64,000 nucleotides of DNA from Inia geoffrensis (lineage: Eukaryota > Chordata > Mammalia > Artiodactyla > Iniidae), in assembly GCA_036417435.1 (NCBI GenBank), contig CM070900.1, forward strand, positions 29,985,496 through 30,049,495, given 5' to 3'. Positions within the stretch are counted from its first letter, which is position 1, and the number at the start of each line of letters is the position of its first letter. Of the stretch, positions 45,150-56,139 are shown piece after piece. A program made the position numbers and the translations under genes. The notes beneath the pieces are model-generated. The model was not told where the DNA came from and ran no database searches. It saw only the letters and a program-made list of their open reading frames with translations.

Positions 45150-46180
45150 AAAGATAATGTTTTCTTCTATTTCTCTGGTTCTTTTCTTTAAACAGGTGTT
45201 TAAAGAGCATTTGTGGTTACCTATGAATCCAGAGTAAAGTTTGATAGTTTAAAAAACAATTTACCCTGATTTTGAATTTTTAATCACCTTTGGAAAACCC
45301 AGTTCTCCTGGTTTTAGCCCTCATCCTCTTTAGATGCCGAAATGAACTGTAGATACTGAGCTTGCCTCAAAATCACAGACACTCCCCACTCCTTCTGGCC
45401 TTTACCATACGTGTGACAGAAGAAGGTGACAGCTCATCTTAGGGATCCCATCAATAGAACTGCCAATGAGCAGTTGAATTCAGCTTTGAGGAGGAACCAT
45501 TCTTTCCTCTTAAAAAGTGTAAGTGCAAAGGCCCTTTAAAAGTTAAAGTAAAACTGCTTAGGAAATTTTTTGCCAAATCAAATTGTATTACCTTAAAGAG
45601 ACGCCATTTTCACTCTACTACCTTATGTATCTTAAGCTCATAATTTGGTTCCACTCACCATGATTGATTGGGTCTTTGTGAATTATCTGTCAAAATAAAT
45701 TCAGTACCCATGCTTTATTTTATATAATCTCTTACTGCTAAGAGATTATTTTAATTTGTAGCCTATTAGCTAATTTATTACTTATGCTACCCGACTCCTT
45801 CAACCCCCCACCCTCAAATTATATAATCTCCTTGGGAAAAAAACGCTATACTTTCTCCATCTTTACAAAATAAGACAATAAGCATCCAAGAGGTGTTCAA
45901 ACTACAAATGACGGGATTATTATTTTGTGGATTTCTTAGTGCCAATTACTGTGTTGCCCTAAGAGGCATTCAATTACTATTTGTTAAATAACAATCTAAT
46001 ATTAAATATAGTAGATTATCCCTCTCCCCAAAATTTCAGTCTCACTCACACTTGCAAATAAAGTTTAACTGTTCCAACTTTTTTTTTTTTTTAGAAATCC
46101 TAGTTACAGCAACTAGCACATAACAAAACAACTCCAGTACATGAGGTGGAAATTTCCTAACAAAACAGGTAATAAACAAT
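45150..46180. other. Unassigned sequence with a perfect hairpin
   Basis: No repeat recognised. At 45724-45749 an 11-bp perfect inverted repeat (ataatctctta / taagagattat) with a 4-nt loop is seen. A T-run lies at 46079-46092. Confidence 0.5.
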
Positions 46181-47015
46181 ACCAATGTAACTACAAAAAA
46201 CTCAGTTTTCTTTCATAATGTCCTGAAATGTGCCGCTGAGTGCTCCTTCCTGGGACCAGACACAGTTTGCTGTGTTCATTGAATATTAATATTCATATTA
46301 GGGGGCAGATGAAAAGACCCTCTATGTAGATCAATGTGAAACTGGAGGTGCATATGCAAAGTCAGTTGTCTTGGGGCCACCGTGACTGCATTTGATCTGT
46401 AAGTGTGGAAAACATGAAGCCAGTTTTACTGTCTCCAGCTGACAGGCCCGCTCTTTGGAAAAACTGAATGGTTAAAGAGAGTTGGGAAGAGTTTTGACAT
46501 TGTATGACAGTGTCAGAAAAAAACAGAAAGTCACATTAACATGTGAACTAGAGTCACCTACCACCTATTTTTGATTAGAGATTAGATGATGGAATTGACA
46601 GATTCAAGATGAATTATGAAGTTGTGCATTAGAATGGCACCACAAATGAGAAAAGCTAACATGAATCTCCCTTCTTGAGTATATTTCGGAGGCCTGATTT
46701 CTCTAAAGCAAACTTGAAAAACCCCAAGTCTACTATCTAGCATAGCATCTTTATTACCATAACCAATTTTCTTATGAGGAAGCATTAGAGTTTCCAAGAG
46801 TAGATACTTAATGAAACCACACATCTTAATTCCAAGTAAAAGACAAGATTTAAGAGATTATTACTTAATTCTCCTTACTTTGTCTGGGAGGGATTTTGTT
46901 TTTTGTTTTTGTTTTTCTCAAAAGACAATTCTTAAATTATAAACTGCTATAACAATTATTTAAAATCACTTAGCTGCATATGAAGCCAAATATTAAAATG
47001 TATCCAAAATGAGCA
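46180..47015. other. Repeat-poor block, candidate conserved noncoding element
   Basis: 46180-46560 contains no repeat I recognise, the 16-bp palindrome tgaatattaatattca (46280-46295) and octamer-like catatgcaaag nearby. The 80-codon minus-strand frame at 46582-46824 has no domain. Confidence 0.35.
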
Positions 47016-47019
47016 GTCC

Positions 47020-47145
47020 CCAGTCCTTGCTGTCCACTCATCACCTGGGGAGAGTTTTCAAAAGAGATTCCTCAAATCATACTGAATGAGAAAGTTTAGG
47101 GCTAGGAACCAGAAACAGGTATTTCTAAAAGGTAAAGAACTCATT
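47020..47145 (-). mobile_element. MER5-like hAT fragment
   Basis: ctcatcacctggggagagtt, ttcaaaagagattcctcaaa, gaaacaggtatttctaaaag follow the antisense of MER5-type elements. Confidence 0.45.
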
Positions 47146-47149
47146 AAAA

Positions 47150-48190
47150 TATATACCCAGGCATCTTGGGGAAAGAGAGAGAGAATTCAGTTATTGAATG
47201 TATGCTTCTGTCCAAAGGAATATATGACCTCACTTCTGCTCCTCTGTAGTCAGTCACTGTTTTTCACTTTTAGACCATGTCTCCATTTTGTAATATACAC
47301 TCCTCCATCCTTACTTTCTGGAGGAAATGCTTTCTGGAGGAAAAACCACGATGCTCAAGGTCATGATGCTTCCTTCCAAGCACTGGAAGGCCTCTGGTTC
47401 CTATGGGTTCCTGAGCAAGCCATGGTCTGAGGGATCTGAGAGACTGCTGGATTTCTTCCTGGCAAATTTCCCTTCTCTTCTGCCAGTCCCTTAAGCGAAG
47501 AGTTGTAAGGAAGTTTTCAGTGAATGAAATCTGTTTACTAAGCTTATCTGTAAACTTCTCTGTTATGTGCATCAACATAGCTTTCTCTGGGTACTGTCAG
47601 ATTAACCAAATGGCTAATCCCAAAAATCGGAGAGTGACTTTCTGTCAACATGCTTGTTGAGAGGCTATTCCCTGTTTCTGCACGTTTTATATCCATTCTT
47701 TTTCTATTCTTTTATATTTTCTATTTTCTTTTATATTTAGTATTTTCTATTCTATTATATTCTTTTTCTAGACTAAAGATATTTGTATAGCAAACAGCAT
47801 TAGAAGATAGAGATCCTATCTTCCTCACTGGGCAGAGGGCAGATTTGCCTCCTGACCAGGATAATAAAGATAATATCTCCCCTCCAGGTAAAGGTTAGGA
47901 AGTTTCAACTCTTCATAAAATTGGGGGATTTCGAAGCTTTGGATTTCTCAGCTGTGGCGCAAGCACACTGTGGGTGACATCCCCCCCTAGGCCATCCCAC
48001 AACACCCTTATGGGACTTGGGGTCAAGAAGAAGAAATGAGAGCATGAAGCCCTTGCCTCCTGATGTCCCACAAGTCATAAAGTTATTTTGTTCTGAGCCA
48101 GGAGTCTTGTGAGCCAGGGCCCATGAAGTAGTCACAGGCTAACTGGTTCATGTAACAGGGCAAACTCACAGACTTTCACAGCTCTTTAGA
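47150..48190. other. Unassigned sequence
   Basis: No gene. At 47690-47775 the words ttttatattttctatt and close variants repeat imperfectly. The 114- and 102-codon frames on opposite strands around 47086-47578 overlap and have no domain. Confidence 0.4.
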
Positions 48191-48199
48191 GCTCTTATT

Positions 48200-48485
48200 A
48201 AGTCCCTGGACTCTACTAGACACCATGTCACTGAGTCCCAGTTCTACCACTTACTTGCTGCAAGATTCACTAGCTACACCACATACTAGCTATGTCACTC
48301 ATAATGGTACTTCCTAGCTGTGGGACCTTGGCAGTAACAAGAGCAATAATAACAATAACAACCCCAGTAACAGTAACTGATAGGATTGTAGTGGTAACTA
48401 ATAATAGCTAATACTTAGCAATTGCCCTTTAGACACTGTGTGGAGTGCTTTATCTAACTTAGCTCATTCAATCACAGATGCCATA
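48200..48485. repeat. MIR relics
   Basis: 48220-48330 is sense MIR-like (tcccagttctaccacttact). 48390-48480 is antisense-like (ctaatacttagcaattgccc, gtggagtgctttatctaact). Confidence 0.5.
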
Positions 48486-48604
48486 TAAACTAAGAATATC
48501 AAATGCTATCAGAATTTTCTCTCTCAGCATTATCATGAAGATCAAAAGGAAATATTGATAGTGCAGTACATTGGGAGCTGTAAACATAAATGCACTGTAC
48601 TTCT

Positions 48605-48750
48605 ATTTTCCTCTCTTTATTCACCAGGCCCTTCTATTTCCGTCTTTGCATGTGCTGTGTCATCTGTCTGGAACACTTTTCCCTTTGTTCTTCTGCAGGC
48701 TCCTTTTGGTCCTGCATGATTCAGCTCAAAAAAGAAGCATTGTAAGGGGA
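48605..48750 (+). repeat. L2 3'-region relic
   Basis: tttgcatgtgctgtgtcatc, tgtctggaacacttttccct and gattcagctcaaaaaagaag follow the L2 3' region. Confidence 0.65.
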
Positions 48751-48759
48751 ACAGATTGT

Positions 48760-49580
48760 TCCCTCGAAACACGATTCCTTCGTGAGCCAAGACGTAATGT
48801 CTTTTGGCCTGCTGGGTGGAGTAAGTACGCACGCATTTTTCCTACCCCATTTCTCACTTATGTTCAGGAGAGGTAGAGGGTCTCAACTCTGTGGTAAGAG
48901 GAAAAGTGCTTCTGCACATCCATTTTCCCCTTGAGGCTCTCTCTGAAGCTACTCACCGATTGCCCACACCTATAGCCTTCTCTGCCAGATGAGCCAGCCT
49001 GGGGAGTGCTGCCCCAGCCGGCTGTGGTCTGGGTCCTCTGCCACAGACCAGGGCAGTAATGAGTTCATTTGGGCAGGCAAGTGGGGCTGGGGGCTGGGAG
49101 AAACCCCTGTTGGCCCCCCAGTCTAAGTCACACTCTCCAATCCAGCTCTACTGTAATGAAGTTGACAATTTTCTTGCTATCTCACTTCCTAGATTTACTT
49201 CTCAACTGGTTTGGAAGCCAAAGGGGAAAAGGGAGTGAATAACTGGCATTTCCTGAAAAATTCCACCCCAGCTTCCCCCACCTCCCTCAGCAATATTCTT
49301 AGAGAACAATTAGGGCATCATTGTCCTGTTTACCTGCCTGATTTTTCATGCAAGTGAGCCAGGGGTACAACCAGTTGGTGTCTGTATGCTCAGTACTAGC
49401 AGTATTTGCTACACAGGACATAGCACTGTGTACTGTTTTGAGGATGTGGTTAGGTCCTCAGTAAATGAAATAACATAAGCGACCACCAGAGATTCTAGCT
49501 CCTTCTTAGTTTGTCTTTGCAGCAGTAACGCTGGAATGTCTGCCCCATTCCAGATGAGGGATAATACTTGATAGGTCTGC
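48760..49580. other. Unassigned sequence
   Basis: Slightly more GC-rich near 48980-49130 (gggctgggggctgggagaaa), without CpG-island character or a frame of note. Confidence 0.4.
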
Positions 49581-49599
49581 ACCCAAAGAGCGGAACAAG

Positions 49600-49813
49600 G
49601 GGCTTCCCTGGTGGTGCAGTGGTTGAGGGTCCGCCTGCCGATGCAGGGGACACGGGTTCGTGCCCCGGTCCGGGAAGATCCCACATGCCGCGGAGCGGCT
49701 GGGCCCGTGAGCCATGGCCGCTGAGCCTGCGTGTCCGGAGCCTGTTCCTCCGCAAGGGGAGAGGCCACAGCAGTGAGAGGCCCGTGTACCGCAAAAAAAA
49801 AAACAAAAAAAAA
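49600..49813 (+). mobile_element. Young CHR-type SINE (copy 7)
   Basis: Plus-strand copy. A-box-like tggtgcagtgg at 49612-49622, B-box-like ggttcgtgccc at 49655-49665, A-rich tail with C interruptions. Perfect 16-bp target duplication caaagagcggaacaag at 49584-49599 and 49814-49829. Confidence 0.95.
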
Positions 49814-49829
49814 CAAAGAGCGGAACAAG

Positions 49830-50365
49830 AAGATCACATTTAGCTGGGGAGACTCAATGTTTTTCTGCATTTCCTCTTCTACAAATGGCAAGTCATCAGG
49901 ATGAGATTTCAGAACGTCAAACACTCTTTGGCTTCCGGGCCACGTCAGAATAGTAAAAAAACAAAACAAACCCGAAAAACATGAAAATCAATCTCTCGCC
50001 AGTGATGTCGCATTTTATATCAAAAGATTTCAGAGCCATTAAAAAAATGGAAACAAGGAACAATTCTTATCTCTCCAAGAACATCATCACCCACCACAAC
50101 GAGACGTGAACAAAGGAGGGCACACTTCAAGATGCTCCTGACAGTTCATGGTTATTACATGTCCTGCCCTTCTGGTTTCTTCCCTCTAAGACTGCAGCTA
50201 TGCTCTTACACAAGTTACTGAAAATATGGAAGTGGGCCTTGGTGCTCAGAGCGTCACACTAAGCATTTATGCTTCAACTTGTAAGAGTAAGACAGAGACT
50301 CCTTAAGTCCTAAGGTAATTTGTGACTACAGTTTCCAAGTTACACTTTGACAGTGTAAGTCTTAA
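49830..50365. other. Unassigned sequence
   Basis: No gene or repeat recognised. Confidence 0.4.
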
Positions 50366-50369
50366 TTTT

Positions 50370-50540
50370 TAGCTACCATTTATTTATTAAGTTTTTCACC
50401 TATAGCATCTCATTTAATCCTCAGAACCACCAAAGAAGGAGATAATATTGTCAACATTTTACAGATGGAAATGGAGCTTTGAAAACTTGCCCCAGTTCAG
50501 GTAGTCAGTAGAGGGGCCAGGATTAAAACCCATATTTTGC
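50370..50540 (-). repeat. MIR relic
   Basis: Antisense MIR: catctcatttaatcctcaga, aacattttacagatggaaat, aggggccaggattaaaaccc. Confidence 0.7.
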
Positions 50541-50719
50541 TGATCGCCATGGCCAAACTGCCTCTCCTTGGCTAATGTCTGAAGAGTGATCCAACCCACA
50601 TGCAACCTTTGAGGAGTGCATCTTGGGAGATGTCTTGAATTTGTTAGTTGAGAAACTGTTTCAGAAATTTCAGCTAACATCCATCATGTGTACTATTTGT
50701 CCAAAGAAGTGAGATCACA

Positions 50720-50940
50720 CAGGATAGTAGGAAAGTGTATATAGTTTCTGTGATCTGACAGCCCTGTGTTTGAATGACCTAAAGCAAATAAGTTCCTCTC
50801 AGGAAACTGGAGTTGTTTCAGCTATAAAAATGAGAATAACAATAGCATCTCGTTTATAGGGTTTCTGTGAATATTAAAGACAATGAAGAATTTAGAAAAA
50901 TGATTGGTCCCCAAAAAGTTATTGACAGATGTTAGGAATT
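50720..50940 (+). repeat. MIR relic
   Basis: Sense MIR: ctgacagccctgtgtttgaa, gctataaaaatgagaataac, ttataggg then tttctgtgaatattaaa. Confidence 0.65.
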
Positions 50941-50944
50941 AAAC

Positions 50945-52920
50945 TGTGTGTTTTAAATGAAGCAATTCCACTGTGATTCTAGTGGTTTCTATATAAACTT
51001 TCCTACAGATGCTTTTTTTTTTTTTTTAAACAATATCTCATCTGGTAAAAATACATCAGACCTCAGATGATAAATTGTAGAAGAGAAGACAAGAAATTTC
51101 ATGGAAATTTATAGAGACTGTTCCCTCAAAGTTCAGACTAACTGAACCCCTCACTGATGTACAGAGAAAAACCACGATATCCAAGCTCACGACTTCCCAA
51201 ATGGTAGCCCTGGAATATTACTATGGATTCCAGAAAGTGTAACCTGCTTCTAGCTTTGTAATTTGAAGAGCGAACAGCTCCTAACCTTGTTGATTAGCTG
51301 CTGTTGAGGGCTGAAATCGGCCATGGAGAAGGAGAAAAAAAATCTTTTCTTAAAGGCTCAAAAAAAATATCGTGACACATGGAGACTAGCACACTTGTTA
51401 TTCCACCAGATTTCTCCACACCTGCATGCATATAACACATCCTTTTAAAAATTCACTAACAACATTTGAAATTGGATTCATTTTAAGATGGAAAAAAAAT
51501 ACTAAGAAAACTGCTAGTTACCAATGGCCAAAACAGAAGACTTTTCCATACAAGGAACAATTTCTGGAGTTTTGTGAAAAGCTAATTTTGTCCTTCTTCT
51601 TCCTTTATTTATATTACAGATATTTTGCAAGTTCCATAAGACTCCATCCCACACAAGACAGTGAATCTAAGTGTCACAGAAGACTGAATTTCCTCAGTAT
51701 TTCACAGTTACCAAAACACCTGTGCTAAATACTTTTCTGTGTATCAGCTGTGAAAACTCACTGTTCAATAGCCCTCCAAATTTCTCATTTATTACCCATG
51801 GGGGGCGGATCCTGGGTGCCCCACAATGGGTTATCGTTAAACACTTGGAAGAATAGTGCTTCAGGAGCTTCATAACGGATTAAAAAAAAAAAAAAAAAAA
51901 AAGACCAGCAAATTTCACCTACACTTCTTTTAGACACTGGCTTCTACCTCTTCTGAGATGCTGACTTATCTGGAAATTAATTAAGCAGAAACTAGACGGG
52001 CACAACTACCATAACATTCTGAAGCTTAATTAGCAAACACTTTTTAACTTCACAACAGGTCCAAGCCTTGTTGGTTACTTTGTTTCTTAAAAGAGGAGAA
52101 AGCCAAGCCATATTATTCTTTGCTTCCTTTCAGAGAGGAAACAAGCATGGAAATTTAAAAATAGATCAAGGGATGCTCAGAGGGCAGCTCCCTAGCAACC
52201 TGGGCTGCATTGCTGATATGCTAACAGGAGTGGCCTCCCTTTTGCCAGGTATGTCAGCAAGCCGCTCCCACTGATAGCAAAGCCATGGAGGGAACACAAA
52301 TGCATGAAGCCAGGGAGAGGACACACACAGGTGCCAGATATTCCTCCAAGTCGCAGGCAGTCTGATCAGAAGGGAGGCCAATGACTGTGCTGGGCAAGTT
52401 TCTCAATTGCATTCCCTAGTGAGGCTTCTTGCCCATCCCCAGGGGTCAAGCAGAGAGGCTGGAGGTGGAAGAACTCTTGGTCATCAAAGACCCATGAGAA
52501 GAGAAATCATTCTGAAAATGACTGCTGTTGGACAGTCAAAAATCATGTCTCTGCCTTTTCTTTATTAAATAACAAGGGAGAAAATGAAAAGATGGAATGT
52601 TTATTGACAGTCTTTGTGCCTGATGCCGAGGAGCTTGTTTTTGAGGCTCTGATGTGAAGGGGGAAAAAAAAATTCCTGCATGTTATATAGTGCAGAGTAC
52701 AGGCGCCCTAGTGCACACTGCAAAAATATCATAGAAATATATGACATCAAATTGTCTGCCTACGATGATACCATTTCTTATTAAAATAAAAAGAAGAAAG
52801 GTATAGAGACTAACAATGCTTTTCCTTTTCTTGCTCACGCTTCACATAAGGAAAGTTACCTGGTTTTTCAAGATGTTAAAACATGTCCTTGTGTCAAAAA
52901 TGGAATAATTAAGCATTCAA
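50945..52920. other. Unassigned, repeat-poor block, candidate regulatory sequence
   Basis: About 2 kb without a recognised repeat, apart from homopolymer tracts at 51009-51026 and 51883-51902. Homeodomain-type words (gaaattaattaagcag near 51973, cttaattagcaaac near 52025, aataattaagc near 52904) and ctccctagcaacc (52188-52200) are present. The 100-codon frame at 51426-51728 has no domain. Confidence 0.4.
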
Positions 52921-52959
52921 TGCCAGCCCCTTAACCAGATGTGCCCCCTTCCACCTTTT

Positions 52960-53249
52960 TTTTTTTTTTTTTTTTGGCTTGCTTGTTCAAAATGATTTTC
53001 GAACGAAAATGTCAAGCAAATTATTTTTACTCAAAATATTTTTCCTTTCTCCCTCCCTCTCTTTTAAGACAGCAGTCTCAAATCGTTGGCCATTCATTAT
53101 TTTTTGCATAGACAAATATTTTTGTCTTTGACTTTTTTTCAATAGGGGAAAATATGGCAACAAAAAGGTAAAAGGAGAAACATAATGAACTTTCATGTTT
53201 CTCTCACCAAGACTGAGGATTAAAACCTTACAAATGCTGTTGAAGTTCA
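52960..53249. other. Unassigned T-rich sequence
   Basis: Poly(T) at 52957-52975, then pyrimidine-rich text. Nothing else seen. Confidence 0.4.
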
Positions 53250-53705
53250 TTCCTTTTTCACACACTAAGAGGTAACCACCATTCCCCAGAATTCAGTACC
53301 TGTCATTCCCAAGCATTTCTTTATACCTTCATTCTATATGCACCTATCTGTAAATAACATTGTTTGTCATGTTTCCAATTTTTTTTATGTACTGTTATAT
53401 TGTACAACTTGGTTTTTTAAATTCTACAACTTACTCTTTTTAAAAAAAGTCTCCAAATTGCATTTTTGCAATTTATCCATGTTAGTACATTTGTTTTCAT
53501 TTCATATACTATCTACTTGAATGAATAAAATACAATTTAATTATACACTCTTTTCAACTATGAGACTCAGTTTCCGTTTTTCATACAATTATAAGCAATG
53601 CTGGTGCTATCATTTTTCGTCATGTATAAAGATAAATTCTTATCTGCTCAGAATAGGTCTAAGACATATGTTGTCACCTTCCCATATATTCTATGCAAGC
53701 TATGA
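53250..53705 (-). mobile_element. Old L1 (L1M-type) fragment
   Basis: Antisense L1M phrases: atttttgcaatttatccatg, aattataagcaatgctggtg, ttcgtcatgtataaagataa. Edges uncertain; frames of 60 and 94 codons here are noise. Confidence 0.45.
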
Positions 53706-53809
53706 TGCTGCCTTAAAAAAAAAATTAAAATGTACTGTACTCTTAGTAGGTATGAACACTGTGCTCTGTGTTTTATATAATATACCTCTCATTGTAATAG
53801 TCTGAAGTA

Positions 53810-53950
53810 AGTAATTTTATCTCCATTTTACAGAAACAGAAACTGGCATTCAGAGAATGGAAGTAACTGGCAAACATAGAGCTGGCTTGATCTTCAAACA
53901 CAGAGCTGTCTGCCTCTGAAAGCTATGCTCTACACCACCATCCTATACTG
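53810..53950 (-). repeat. MIR relic
   Basis: Antisense MIR: tctccattttacagaaacag, aacatagagctggcttgatc, ctgtctgcctctgaaagcta. Confidence 0.7.
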
Positions 53951-54283
53951 CTGCCCATGAACAGAACACTCATTCCACTGGCCCCCAAGCTTTTAAATTG
54001 AGCAGTCTTCCCAAAAGAAATTTGTTGAGCATGAATCCAACAAATTCTTATTCAAATGCGCATTATATATATTTAAAACCACACCAAATGATATACACAT
54101 GAAAAACAGAAAAGGGTGAGATAAGCATGAAATGTTATATTATTTATTAATGGTCCAAAACATTACGCGCTTTCTAAAATATATTAATAATAGTTATCTA
54201 TGTTGCATAAATTAGTATTATTTTGATAGCTAGGCAGTTTATTGCTTTTATGTTTGATTAGAAGTTTAAGAATGAGGAAATGG

Positions 54284-54496
54284 GACTTCCCTGGCGGTCC
54301 AGTGGTTGGGACTTCGCCTTCCTGGGCAAGGGATGTGAGTTCGATCTCTGGTTGCGGGGCTGGGATCCCACATGCCTCACGGCCAAAAAAAAGAAAACCA
54401 AAAAAACCCCATACAACAGAGGCAATAATGTAACAAAATTCAACAGAGACTTTAAAAATGGTCCATATAAAAAAGAAAAAAACTCTTTAAAAAAAA
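54284..54496 (+). mobile_element. Short CHR-1-like SINE with extra 3' segment
   Basis: The tRNA-like body 54284-54386 (gacttccctggcggtccagt, gttcgatctctgg, atcccacatgcctcacggcc) is followed by A-rich sequence and then about 90 bp of other sequence (caataatgtaacaaaattca, actttaaaaatggtccatat) ending in a second A-run. The 13-bp target duplication aatgaggaaatgg lies at 54271-54283 and 54497-54509, outside this extra piece, so all of it was inserted together. Confidence 0.85.
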
Positions 54497-54629
54497 AATG
54501 AGGAAATGGTTATATATGACATTAGGAAAACAAAGGTATACATTGTGGATTGACTCCAATATCTATTCTATTTGTTGTTTGTTCCTGTATTTGAGTCTAG
54601 AAGTATAAGAATATCATCATCATCATCAT

Positions 54630-54837
54630 TTTTTTTTTTTTTTTTGCAGTACACGCGCCTCTCACTCTTGTGGCCTCTCCCGTTGCAGAGCAGAGGCTCC
54701 AGACGCACAGGCTCAGCGGCCATGGCTTACGGGCCCAGCCGCTCTGCGGCACGTGGGATCTTCCCGGACTGGGGCACGGACCCGTGTCCTCTGCATCGGC
54801 AGGTGGACTCTCAACCACTGTGCCACCAGGGAAGCCC
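54630..54837 (-). mobile_element. Young CHR-type SINE (copy 8)
   Basis: Minus-strand copy with poly(T) from 54630 and 5' end at 54837. Flanks are atcatcattttt at the left and atcatcatgttttt at the right. The left target is inside an ATC repeat, so the exact edge is ambiguous. Confidence 0.88.
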
Positions 54838-55200
54838 ATCATCATGTTTTTAAATATATTTTTAGTGAGGGCAAAGTGATTGAATATATACTTTGTGTTA
54901 TAATGATTCACAGGTCTGATTTCAAGTTCAGTTTGATTTTTTTTCCTAACATGTGTTCTTAATCATTGTCATTGATAAAAAGGAAACCTCACAAATCACT
55001 GACATTGCTTACTAAATCATGATATTCATTTTTCAATCTTATCCACCAATTATGTTAAGGGTATTTTTTTGGCTTAAATGTAGCTCATAAATTTCAATCT
55101 TCCTTAATGTCATTCAGCTATTCTTGCAAACTAGTCATAAAGTGTTATTTTTATTATAATGTAAAAGATTAGTTAAAACTCCAGCTTAAAAATACTATTT

Positions 55201-55520
55201 AGGGACTTCCTTGGTGGCACAGTAGTTGGGAATCCACCTGCCAATGCAGGGGACACAGGTTCAAGCTCTCATCCGGGAAGATCCCACATGCCACGGAACC
55301 CGTGTGCCACAACTACTGAACCTGTACTCTAGAGCCCGTGAGCCACAACTACTGAGCCCACATGCCTAGAGCCCATGCTCCACAACAAGAGAGGCCACCA
55401 CAATGAGAAGTCCACGCACTGCAATGAACAGTGGCCCCTGCTCATCACAACTACAGAAAGCCCACACATAGCAACAAAGACCCAACTAAGCCAAAAATAA
55501 ATAAATTTTTTAAAAAAAAG
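55201..55520 (+). mobile_element. Older, long CHR-type SINE
   Basis: Begins agggacttccttggtggcac and carries the long body (cacaactactgagcccacat, cgcactgcaatgaacagtgg, aacaaagacccaactaagcc) with an AAATAAAT tail. Perfect 14-bp target duplication taaaaatactattt at 55187-55200 and 55521-55534. An internal repeat (gtgccacaactactga / gagccacaactactga) is visible. Confidence 0.92.
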
Positions 55521-55539
55521 TAAAAATACTATTTCCAGG

Positions 55540-55910
55540 GTTTTAAAATAGGCTTGAAAATGCCATTTCCAAATTTTTAACTGCTCAGACATGACTCTTG
55601 TTGTTGTTGGTTTTGTTTTTGTGTTTTTTAATGTGACACACATTGTTTCTGGCAATGAAATTGCCTTTCAATGTAAACTTTTCCAAACACTGTATTTCAA
55701 AATGCTTTCCCAGAGTATAAGTTTTTAAAAATATGCATTTCTTTCACACTCACTGTGAAAATGTTACCAAAGAGACTGTTTAAGTGTGCCTTCTTAAAAT
55801 ATATATTTACTAATTAGCACACTAACACCTAACTGGTCTTTGAGTTCAATAACACTTTTAAGAACAGCTGTTTCCTATTTACTGACAGCAGAACAGATAA
55901 GACATTGTCC
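55540..55910. other. Unassigned AT-rich sequence
   Basis: No gene or repeat recognised. Confidence 0.4.
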
Positions 55911-55914
55911 TGGA

Positions 55915-56130
55915 TGTTACACAAAGCTGGGTTTAAATGCCATCTCTGCCACTTACTATCTGAATTATCCTGAGAAATTTACTTCACCTCTCTTGAGTGT
56001 CAGTTTAATATATCTATAAAATATGAATAAAAACAGCATCTACCCACATAGGTTGGGTGGCAAAAGTGTGATTAGTTAATGCCTGTGGTGTTTAATACAA
56101 TGCTTGGCACATATAAGGACTTGATGAATT
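55915..56130 (+). repeat. MIR relic
   Basis: Sense MIR: agctgggtttaaatgccatc, tctgccacttactatctgaa, caatgcttggcacatataag. Confidence 0.75.
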
Positions 56131-56139
56131 ATTTGTATT

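Noticed and set aside
48980..49130. GC-richer stretch as a CpG island
   Set aside because: GC rises modestly but CpG dinucleotides remain rare; does not meet usual criteria.
49409..49969. 186-codon minus-strand frame, the longest in the window
   Set aside because: The core is SINE-encoded (VHGPLTAVASPLAEEQ); the flanking parts show no domain or splice signals. A SINE-derived exon cannot be excluded but nothing supports it.
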